Shown: positions 18,644-25,478 of the stretch, piece by piece
Numbering within the stretch: position 1 is the stretch's first letter
Layout of the letters: each line of letters starts with the position of its first letter
From: Humibacter sp. RRB41
GTDB lineage: Bacteria; Actinomycetota; Actinomycetes; Actinomycetales; Microbacteriaceae
Direction: 5' to 3'
Assembly: GCF_022761015.1 (NCBI RefSeq)
Contig: NZ_JAKWJQ010000008.1
Coordinates: 1 to 64,000 of the forward strand
DNA: 64,000 nucleotides
Translations under genes and position numbers: made by a program
The notes under the pieces: model-generated
Told to the model about the DNA's origin: nothing
Databases searched by the model: none
What the model saw: only the letters and a program-made list of their open reading frames with translations

Positions 18644-18827
18644 CGACATCTCCTGCACGCATGCTCCGCTGGCGCATGTGGTCGCCTTCAGCGCCGGAAT
18701 CCGACCATCTGTGACAGCGGAGCGGTGGCGGCGAAGAATGCGAAGCGCAGCGGAGGATGCCCGTGCCCTTTTGTGGGTGATCTACACGCGCGTAGGTCGC
18801 GGGGGCTGCGGCGCCTAGCCTGGCCCG

Positions 18828-19376
18828 ATGCACATGCTGTTCCGCACGATTCTGCACGCCTGGATCTCCCGCCTCGGCAAACGACTCGGCCACTACGACG
18901 TGGCGGTCACGAGGTTCAGGGTGCTGCCGACCGATCTGGACATCCTGCAGCACATGAACAACGGCGTGTACCTCTCGATCTTCGACATCGGACGGTTCGA
19001 CATGCTGCGCCGCAACGGCGTCTGGCAGATCTTCACGGAGCGCGCGTGGTACCCCGTCGTGGCGTCCGAGACGATCACGTTCCGCAAGTCCCTGCAGCTC
19101 TGGCAGGCGTTCACCGTGGAGTCCCGCATCATCGGGTTCGACGAGAGGGCGGTGTATGTGCAGCAGCGCGCCGTCGTGAACGGCGAGGTCTTCGCGGAGG
19201 CGTTCATCAAGGGCCGCTTCCTCAAGCGCTCTGGCGGCACCGTCGCGATCGGCGAGCTGCTGGATGCCGTCGGCCCGCTGCCTGCGAACATCCACTTGCC
19301 CGAGTGGCTGGTGCGCTGGGGCGACGATGTGAAGCTGCCGGCGACGCGTGCCGAGGCGCCGAGCGTCTGGGAGTGA
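18828..19376 (+). CDS. hotdog-fold thioesterase-like protein
   Basis: This 182-aa protein carries a hotdog-fold core: RVLPTDLDILQHMNNGVYLSIFDIGRFDML (about 28-57) has the Asp/His/Asn arrangement of 4-hydroxybenzoyl-CoA-type thioesterases. VASETITFRKSLQLWQAFTVESRIIGFDERAVYVQQ follows. It should hydrolyse an acyl-CoA or similar thioester; the substrate is unknown. A TAGCCT box (18816-18821) 6 nt before the ATG suggests a leaderless mRNA. Confidence 0.85.
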   Translation: MHMLFRTILHAWISRLGKRLGHYDVAVTRFRVLPTDLDILQHMNNGVYLSIFDIGRFDMLRRNGVWQIFTERAWYPVVASETITFRKSLQLWQAFTVESRIIGFDERAVYVQQRAVVNGEVFAEAFIKGRFLKRSGGTVAIGELLDAVGPLPANIHLPEWLVRWGDDVKLPATRAEAPSVWE

Positions 19377-19431
19377 GCGGGCGCGTTGGGGGCGACCCGA
19401 CCGGGCGGTAGCGACTCATCTTCAGTCAAAC

Positions 19432-19461
19432 TGTTCAGATTAACTGAACAAGTGCTATCCT
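19432..19461 (+). promoter_or_regulatory. operator and leaderless promoter of the marR-type gene
   Basis: TGTTCAG-ATTAA-CTGAACA (19432-19450) is a perfect 7-bp inverted repeat overlapping the -35 position. A TATCCT -10 box lies at 19456-19461, 7 nt before the ATG at 19469. Autorepression by the MarR protein is the simplest reading. Confidence 0.65.
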
Positions 19462-19468
19462 GTAAGGG

Positions 19469-19933
19469 ATGACTCAACCAACCGTCCCCGCCGCTTCCCT
19501 GGATGTCGACGCCGTAGCGCTCGGCGAGCAGATCCGCGCCGTCGTCGGTCGCCTGAGCAGGCGGCTGCGCGAAGAGAGCACGGTGGGGGACTACACGCAA
19601 TCGCAGAAGAACGTCATCGTGCGGCTCGATCGCGAGGGTGCAGCGACCCTGTCGGCGCTCGCCCGCGCAGAGGGCATGAAGCCGCAGTCGATGGCGACGA
19701 TTCTTGCGGCGCTCGACGAGGCATCCGTCGTGCGCAGCGAGCGCGACCCCGACGACAAGCGCCAGGTGCTCTGGTCGCTGACACCGCAGGCGATGGCCGA
19801 CCTGACGAGCAGCAGGGCGGCACGTACCGACTGGGTGGTGCGGAGCATCCGTGAGCACCTGGATGCCGACGAGGGCAAGCAACTCGCGCAGGCCATGCAG
19901 TTGCTGGAGCGACTGCTCGACGAAACCCCGTAG
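19469..19933 (+). CDS. MarR family transcriptional regulator
   Basis: This 154-aa winged-helix regulator has the MarR core ATLSALARAEGMKPQSMATILAALDEASVVRSERDPDDKRQVLWSLT (about 67-110), with the wing DPDDKRQ. It lies 100-200 bp before an MFS drug-exporter-like gene on the same strand and probably represses it and itself through the palindrome in its own promoter. The effector is unknown. Confidence 0.92.
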   Translation: MTQPTVPAASLDVDAVALGEQIRAVVGRLSRRLREESTVGDYTQSQKNVIVRLDREGAATLSALARAEGMKPQSMATILAALDEASVVRSERDPDDKRQVLWSLTPQAMADLTSSRAARTDWVVRSIREHLDADEGKQLAQAMQLLERLLDETP

Positions 19934-20034
19934 CGCAGGGCTGCGCACATTCACTTCCGCCGCGGGACACGGCGGCGACGACCGCGCGCCGACGCGCCGG
20001 CGAAGACACGCAACAGGCAGAAAGCCAGGACGAC

Positions 20035-21465
20035 ATCACGAAATCGAAACAGGAAGAGACCGAGCGCTCAGCAGGCGGACAAGCGACGATCGAGGCTGTC
20101 AGGAAGCCGTTCAGCTGGCGGTTCACCGCCCCGCTGTTGCTGGGCTCGACGCTCAATCCGATCAACAGCGCCACCCTCGCGACAGGGCTTGTGGGCATCG
20201 GTGTCGATATGCATCTCGGCCCGGGACCGGCGGCGACGCTCATCTCGGTGCTCTACCTGTGCAGCGCCATCATGCAGCCGACGATGGGCAAGGTCTCGAC
20301 GCTGCTCGGCCCGCGCCGCACGTTTCTGATCGGCATCACGATCCTGTTCCTCGGCGGAGCGATCGGTACGTTCGCGCCGAGCTTCGGATTCCTGCTCCTC
20401 TCCCGCGCGCTGATCGGCGTCGGAACCTCGGCCGCCTACCCGACGGCGATGGCGCTCGTGCGGCGCAGGGCGGATGCGACCGGCGCGGGAGTTCCGAGCC
20501 GCGTGCTCGGCAACTTCTCGATCGCGGCGCAGGTGAGTGCCGTGATCGGGCTGCCGTTGGGCGGCATCCTGGTCGGGGTGTGGGGATGGCGCGCGTTGTT
20601 CGCCATCAACCTTCCAGTCGCGGTGATCACCTACCTCTTCACGCTGTTCGGCGTGCCGAAGGATTCCGCCCGCGAGAAGCGCGGTGGAACGGCGATGCTA
20701 CGTGCGCTGGATCTGCCGGGCATCGTGCTCTTCGCAGCGGCGATCGTGGCTCTGCTCGTCTTTCTCGGCGATCTGAAGGCGCCGATCTGGTGGCTGCTGG
20801 TGGCGTTCGCGGTGCTGCTGGCCGCGCTGATCCTCTGGGAGCGGCGGGCATCCAGCCCGATGATCGACGTGCGGATGCTCGCCCGCAACTCCCCGCTGCA
20901 GCGCACCTACCTGCGCCAGACCATGGCCGCGCTCGGCATGTACACGATGATGTACGGCGCACCGCAGTTCCTCGAGCAGGGCATGCATCTGGATGCCGCA
21001 ACCGCCGGCCTCGTCATGCTCCCGATGTCTGCGATGAGCATCGTGCTCGCGCGCCTCGTCTCATCGCGCGGCTGGGTGCGCTGGCCGCTGGTGATCGGCG
21101 GCGCCGCACTCGTCGGAGCGGGTGCGATCGGGCTGTTCATCACGGATTCCTCAGGCATCGTCCTCGCGATCGGCATGACCCTGCTCGTCGGAGTGACGAA
21201 CGGGTTCACCGGGTTCGCGAACCAGGCATCCCTCTACACGCAGACGCGTGCCGACGAGATCGCCGTGGCATCCGGGCTGTATCGCACGTTCGCGTACATC
21301 GGCGCGATCTTCTCGTCGAGCCTCATCGGGCTGGCGTTCGGGGCGAAGGCCACCGACGTCGGATTTCACACCATGGGTTGGGTGATCGTCGGGCTGGGCA
21401 TCGCGCTCATTCTGATGACGGTGCTCGACCGGCGCATCCCGAGGGTGGCCGGCGCGGCGAAGTGA
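20035..21465 (+). CDS. MFS transporter (drug/metabolite exporter type), start codon uncertain
   Basis: This major-facilitator protein of about 476 aa appears to have 14 hydrophobic segments, as in DHA2-type exporters. Segment GTFAPSFGFLLLSRALIGVGTSAAYPTAMALVRRR contains the motif-C-like region. The conserved N-terminal FSWRFTAPLLLGSTLNPINSATLATGL lies partly upstream of the first canonical start (TTG at 20137), and no ATG, GTG or TTG occurs upstream in frame. An ATC at 20035, 6 nt after CCAGGA, would give ITKSKQEETERSAGGQATIEA before that motif. I use it as the probable N-terminus. Either an ATC start or a mutated start is implied. Confidence 0.75.
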   Translation: MTKSKQEETERSAGGQATIEAVRKPFSWRFTAPLLLGSTLNPINSATLATGLVGIGVDMHLGPGPAATLISVLYLCSAIMQPTMGKVSTLLGPRRTFLIGITILFLGGAIGTFAPSFGFLLLSRALIGVGTSAAYPTAMALVRRRADATGAGVPSRVLGNFSIAAQVSAVIGLPLGGILVGVWGWRALFAINLPVAVITYLFTLFGVPKDSAREKRGGTAMLRALDLPGIVLFAAAIVALLVFLGDLKAPIWWLLVAFAVLLAALILWERRASSPMIDVRMLARNSPLQRTYLRQTMAALGMYTMMYGAPQFLEQGMHLDAATAGLVMLPMSAMSIVLARLVSSRGWVRWPLVIGGAALVGAGAIGLFITDSSGIVLAIGMTLLVGVTNGFTGFANQASLYTQTRADEIAVASGLYRTFAYIGAIFSSSLIGLAFGAKATDVGFHTMGWVIVGLGIALILMTVLDRRIPRVAGAAK

Positions 21466-21507
21466 GCTGGGAGAACGCTGTCGTACGGGACACCTAGCCT
21501 GGAGGGC

Positions 21508-22464
21508 ATGACGATCGTCGGCCGAGGGCCCGCGCACACGAGTGCCGCGGCGCTGCACTGCGAGTACCGTCCGGCGGAGCCGGTCGATCTTCGCCGCACG
21601 CTCGGAGTGCTCGGCCGCGGACCGTACGACCAGACCACGATCTGGACGTCGTCGGGCGTGTGGCGCACGTTCCGCACCCCTGCCGGACCGGCGACCATGC
21701 ACCTGGTGCAGCGCGGCCACGGTGTCGACGCCACGGCGTGGGGACCCGGTGCGGAGTGGGCCATCGACGGCGTGCCGGAGCTGCTCGGCGCCGGGGACGA
21801 TTGGAGGGCGCTCGACGTTGGAAGGCATCCATTCCTCGTCGAGGTGCTGCGACGCAACCAGGGACTGCGGCTGCCCCGAACGCGCCGCGTGATCGAGGCC
21901 TTGGTGCCGGCGATCATCGAGCAGAAGGTGACGAGCCTCGAGGCCTATCGCGAGTGGGCGCGCATTGTGCGCCGGTTCGGCGAGGTCGCTCCCGGAGTCG
22001 CCGAGGGGATCGCGCCACGAGAGCTCCGGGTCTGTCCGTCGGCGGAGACGTTGAGACATATTCCGTCGTGGGAATGGCATCGGATCGGCGTCGATCCGAC
22101 CCGATCGCGCACCGTAGTGCTGGCGATGCGGGTGGCGCAGGCGCTGGAGCGCACCATCGACGACGACGGAGCGGATGCCGCTGCCAAGCTTCGAACCGTC
22201 TCGGGCATCGGGGTCTGGACGGCCGCTGAGACGTTGCAGCGTTCGCACGGTGACCCCGACCAGATCAGCGTCGGCGACTACGGCCTGGCGTCCATCGTCG
22301 GCCATGCGCTCACCGGTTCGAAGACCGACGACGACGGGATGCTCGAGCTCCTGCGGCCCTGGACCGGCCAGCGCCAGCGCGTGGTGCGCCTGATCCTCGC
22401 GTCGGGCCGAGCGCCGGAGCGCCACGGCCCCCGCGCAACGATCACCGACCACCGGTGGCGGTGA
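21508..22464 (+). CDS. DNA-3-methyladenine glycosylase II-like (AlkA/HhH-GPD) protein
   Basis: This 318-aa protein has the AlkA two-domain layout. The C-terminal HhH-GPD region contains ALVPAIIEQKVTSLEAYREW, the hairpin LRTVSGIGVWTAAETLQ and the presumed catalytic Asp in QISVGDYGLA. It should excise alkylated bases to start base-excision repair. The N-terminal 100 residues are more divergent. A TAGCCT box (21495-21500) precedes the ATG by 7 nt; a GGAGGG ribosome site overlaps that gap, so either leader type is possible. Confidence 0.88.
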   Translation: MTIVGRGPAHTSAAALHCEYRPAEPVDLRRTLGVLGRGPYDQTTIWTSSGVWRTFRTPAGPATMHLVQRGHGVDATAWGPGAEWAIDGVPELLGAGDDWRALDVGRHPFLVEVLRRNQGLRLPRTRRVIEALVPAIIEQKVTSLEAYREWARIVRRFGEVAPGVAEGIAPRELRVCPSAETLRHIPSWEWHRIGVDPTRSRTVVLAMRVAQALERTIDDDGADAAAKLRTVSGIGVWTAAETLQRSHGDPDQISVGDYGLASIVGHALTGSKTDDDGMLELLRPWTGQRQRVVRLILASGRAPERHGPRATITDHRWR

Positions 22465-22538
22465 AGCGCCATCGCACTGAGCGGGTGAAGCCCGTGGGAC
22501 GCGCCGGCGCGAGCATCCGTCTGCTCTAGCATTCGGGC

Positions 22539-22898
22539 ATGAGTTCGAAGAGCAAGCAGGGCAGGCGCGAGGAAGAGACGCTGCAGCTCAGTCGCGGCAT
22601 GTGGGGCTGGCTTGCCGGGCTGATCACCCTCGTGGTGATCGCGTTCCCCCTGTCGGCGGCGGTCGCCTACGCGACGCACCCGGCCACGCGCAAGCTGTTC
22701 GGCGACCGGCTCTCGAGCGCCTCCGCCGTCGGGTTCTCGATCTTCTGGTGGATTCTCGCCCTGCTGCTCATCGCCCTGCCGTTCCTGGTGGGCTTCGGCG
22801 TCGCCAAGATGTCGTCCAGGTGGCTCACCATTCTCGGTGTGATCGTGGTGATCCTGGTCGTCGGGCTTGTGGTCCTTGGACAGATGTTCGCGTTCTAG
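22539..22898 (+). CDS. small membrane protein, function unknown
   Basis: This 119-aa protein has a charged N-terminus (SSKSKQGRREEET) and three hydrophobic segments (about 24-46, 63-86 and 92-116). No family recognised. TAGCAT at 22527-22532 lies 6 nt before the ATG, as at other leaderless genes here. Confidence 0.72.
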   Translation: MSSKSKQGRREEETLQLSRGMWGWLAGLITLVVIAFPLSAAVAYATHPATRKLFGDRLSSASAVGFSIFWWILALLLIALPFLVGFGVAKMSSRWLTILGVIVVILVVGLVVLGQMFAF

Positions 22899-22913
22899 GC
22901 GAGCTGCTGGCGC

Positions 22914-23771
22914 TCAGTCCGGATCTGTCGGATCCACCGGCGCGTGGTGGTCGAGGTTCACGACGCCGCGCCTCCAGTAGCCCTGCACGTCGAGCTGGTC
23001 GGTTCGAAGCGCGGCCTCGTGCTTGAGGTACCGGCGAACCGGTACGAGAGCGGATGCCTCGCCGGCGGCCCAGACGTAGACATCCGGAGCGAGGTCGAGC
23101 GATCGCACCGATTCGAGCAGCTGCCCCGGCCCGTCGGAGCGATACAGCCACTCGACGGACGCGCGCTGCGTCTGCTCGCCAGTGAGGTACGGCTCCACTT
23201 CTTCGTCGGCGATGTCGAGCAGGGCGGTGATGCGAGCGGATGCCGGCAGCAGGTCGAGCCAACGCGTGAACGCCGGCAGCGCGGTCTCGTCGGCGATCAG
23301 CACGGCGTCCGAGACATCCTGCGGAGCGAGGCGCGACCCGCGGGGGCCGGCCACTCCGAGCTCGTCGCCCGGGTGGGCGGCTGCGGCCCAGGCGGACGCG
23401 GGGCCGCCGGCCGCGGCATCCACCGTTCCGATGCGTGTGCCGTCTGGGGCGTGCAGCACGAAGTCGATGTCGAGTTCGGCCGCGCCGAACGGTGCCGGCC
23501 GGAACTGCCGTGGCGTGTAGTCGCGGGAGATGACGACACCGTCGGTCGGTCTGCGCACGCCGTCGCCGGTCAGCTCCGGCATGGTGAGGGCGCCGGTCGC
23601 CGGGTCGGGGAAGAACACCTTGACGTGATCGGTCGGGCCGAGGGCGGAGAAGCCCTCCAGCGCATCGCCGATCAGGGTGATCCGCACGATCGACGGCGTG
23701 ATCTGCTCGGTGCGGTCGACGGTGAGTCGCCGCAGTGCCATTTCGTGACGCACATGGTCTCGCGTTGCCAT
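22914..23771 (-). CDS. siderophore-interacting protein (FAD-dependent ferric-siderophore reductase)
   Basis: This 285-aa protein belongs to the ViuB/YqjH family, which releases iron from siderophores with a flavin and NAD(P)H. The FAD-binding domain shows VISRDYTPRQFRP (RxYTxR motif, about 80-92) and the turn AWAAAAHPGDELGVAGPRGS. The C-terminal SIP domain shows LIADETALPAFTRWLDLLP and VYVWAAGEASALVPVRRYLKHE. It is soluble and stands alone, without siderophore uptake genes nearby. The minus-strand ATG at 23771 is used; a second Met is ten codons downstream. Confidence 0.93.
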   Translation of the reverse strand: MATRDHVRHEMALRRLTVDRTEQITPSIVRITLIGDALEGFSALGPTDHVKVFFPDPATGALTMPELTGDGVRRPTDGVVISRDYTPRQFRPAPFGAAELDIDFVLHAPDGTRIGTVDAAAGGPASAWAAAAHPGDELGVAGPRGSRLAPQDVSDAVLIADETALPAFTRWLDLLPASARITALLDIADEEVEPYLTGEQTQRASVEWLYRSDGPGQLLESVRSLDLAPDVYVWAAGEASALVPVRRYLKHEAALRTDQLDVQGYWRRGVVNLDHHAPVDPTDPD

Positions 23772-23809
23772 GGTTCGACCGTACGCCAGGTTGTCATGGG
23801 CGTGCCGAG

Positions 23810-23836
23810 CCCCCAGCTCGCTCAGCGAGCTGGGGG
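23810..23836 (-). terminator. strong hairpin after the SDR gene
   Basis: CCCCCAGCTCGC and GCGAGCTGGGGG form a perfect 12-bp stem with a TCA loop, 8 nt beyond the stop of the minus-strand SDR gene and before the siderophore-interacting gene. There is no U-tract. Confidence 0.65.
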
Positions 23837-23843
23837 CAGGGCG

Positions 23844-24749
23844 TCAGACCGCGGCCGGTGCCTTCACGTAGTAGTCGGCGATGTCGGCGAGCAGGCCCTG
23901 TTCGGTGGGGGTCCAGCCGAGCAGCTCCCTGGTGATCTTGCTGGACGCCGTGACGTCCATTCCGAAGAACGTGGCGATCCATCCGAAGTGCGCGGCGGCA
24001 TCCTCCGGTGCGACGGAGATGACGGGAAGGTCGAGCCCCTGACCGATGGCCTCGGCGATCTCGCGCGTCGGGATACCCTCCTCGCCCACCGCGTGCGTGA
24101 TCGTGCCGGCTGGGGCCTTCTGGAGCGCGAGTGCGATCATCCGTGCCGTGTCGAAGCGGTGCACCGCCGCCCAGCGGTTCGAGCCGTCGCCGATGTAGGC
24201 GGAGACGCCGCGCTCGCGGGCGATGCGCACCAGCTCGGCCGCGAAGCCGTGGTCGCCGTTGCCGTGCACGGTCGGGGAGAACCGCAGGCTCACCGGCGCG
24301 ATGCCGCGCTCGGCGAAGCTCAGCGCGAGGTTCTCGCTGCCGCCGCGCGGGGATTCCGGCCCGACGTACGGCGACGTGTACTCCTCGGTGAGAAGCGTGC
24401 CCGGAGCGGCTCCGGCCAGTCCGGACGCGAACATGAACTTTCGACCCGAGCCGGCGAGCACGTCGCCGAACACCTCGAGGGCGGCACGCTCCGTGCGACC
24501 TGACGCCGCCATGTCGTTGAAGTCGTGCTTGAACCCGAGGTGGATCACGGCGTCGGATGCCTCGGCCCCCGCACGCAGCACGTCGAGGTCGTCGAGGCTT
24601 CCACGCAGCGGCGTGACGCCGGCCGATTCGAGTGCGGCGACGGATGCGTCCGATCGCGCGATGCCGGAGACCTCGTGTCCTGCGGCGAGCAGTTCGGGGG
24701 CGACGGCGGAGCCGATCCAGCCGGATGCCCCGGTCATGAAGATGCGCAT
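23844..24749 (-). CDS. NAD(P)-dependent epimerase/dehydratase-like SDR (extended/atypical SDR)
   Basis: This 301-aa Rossmann protein starts with the nucleotide-binding motif MTGASGWIGSAVAPELLAAGHEVSG (TGxxGxxG). DAVIHLGFKHDF and RWAAVHRFDTARMIALAL are typical of SDR5-like oxidoreductases. The classical YxxxK is not evident: the corresponding region reads YTSPYVGPESPRGGSEN, so the catalytic mode is unclear. The ATG at 24749 fits the fold start and has AAAGGG upstream; the longer frame to 24833 runs into the operators. It is divergent from a TetR gene that probably controls it. Confidence 0.88.
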   Translation of the reverse strand: MRIFMTGASGWIGSAVAPELLAAGHEVSGIARSDASVAALESAGVTPLRGSLDDLDVLRAGAEASDAVIHLGFKHDFNDMAASGRTERAALEVFGDVLAGSGRKFMFASGLAGAAPGTLLTEEYTSPYVGPESPRGGSENLALSFAERGIAPVSLRFSPTVHGNGDHGFAAELVRIARERGVSAYIGDGSNRWAAVHRFDTARMIALALQKAPAGTITHAVGEEGIPTREIAEAIGQGLDLPVISVAPEDAAAHFGWIATFFGMDVTASSKITRELLGWTPTEQGLLADIADYYVKAPAAV

Positions 24750-24788
24750 GAGAACCCTTTCCTTGTGATGTCGCCGGAGCCGATTGGC

Positions 24789-24863
24789 CATGTCAGCGAC
24801 TGACATGAGTGACGATAGCACTGATGTCAGCATCTGTCATCATGGGGAATTCCAGCCTAGAAT
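24789..24863. promoter_or_regulatory. two TetR-type operators in the divergent SDR/TetR promoter region
   Basis: Site 1 is CATGTCAG-CGA-CTGACATG (24789-24807), perfect. Site 2 is TGATGTCAG-CAT-CTGTCATCA (24822-24842), one mismatch. Both share the core TGTCAG-N3-CTG. The TetR gene has TAGAAT at 24858-24863, 7 nt before its ATG, and a -35 position inside site 2. Confidence 0.75.
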
Positions 24864-24870
24864 CGTCGAC

Positions 24871-25443
24871 ATGGGTAGATGGGAACCGGATGCCAGCGGC
24901 AGGCTTCGCCGCGCCGCGCTCGACCTCTACTCCGAACGCGGATTCGAGCAGACCACCGTTCAGGACATCGCCGATCGGGCCGGTGTGACCGAGCGCACGT
25001 TCTTCCGCTACTTCACCGACAAGCGAGAGGTGCTCTTCGACGGTCTGCACGCGCTCGAGGACGTGATCGTCGCCGCGGTGATGTCTGCGCCCGCCGAGGC
25101 ATCCGCGAAGCCGATGAAGCTGGCGATGGATTCGCTTCAAGCGGCCACACCGTTTTTCGCCGAGAGATACGACTACGCGAAGCAGCGTGCAGGAGTGATC
25201 GCGGCGAATCCGGGCCTGCAAGAGCGCGAGTTCCTGAAGCTCTCCTCGATGGCGCTCGGCGTCGCGACGGCGTTGAAGGCCAGGGGCGTCGGTGATTCGG
25301 CAGCAGACATCGCAGGGGACACCGCGGTCGTGGTCTTCCAGCAGGGATTCCAACGCTGGATCGGTGGCAGCGATCCAGATGCTCTCGGCCGATGCATGCG
25401 CGAGGCCTACGACGAGCTGGCGGCCCTGGCAGCGCAGGGGTGA
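24871..25443 (+). CDS. TetR family transcriptional regulator
   Basis: This 190-aa regulator has the N-terminal helix-turn-helix LDLYSERGFEQTTVQDIADRAGVTERTFFRYFTDKREVLF (about 17-57) and a ligand-binding helical C-terminus. It faces the SDR gene across two palindromic operators, so it likely represses both. The ATG at 24871 is supported by the -10 box 7 nt upstream; the longer in-frame ATG at 24784 lies inside the operators and is rejected. The FtsX-type ABC genes follow 35 bp later but have their own -10 box. Confidence 0.92.
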   Translation: MGRWEPDASGRLRRAALDLYSERGFEQTTVQDIADRAGVTERTFFRYFTDKREVLFDGLHALEDVIVAAVMSAPAEASAKPMKLAMDSLQAATPFFAERYDYAKQRAGVIAANPGLQEREFLKLSSMALGVATALKARGVGDSAADIAGDTAVVVFQQGFQRWIGGSDPDALGRCMREAYDELAALAAQG

Positions 25444-25478
25444 GGCGCCAGGGGTACAAGGCGTACTAGGGTGGCCGA

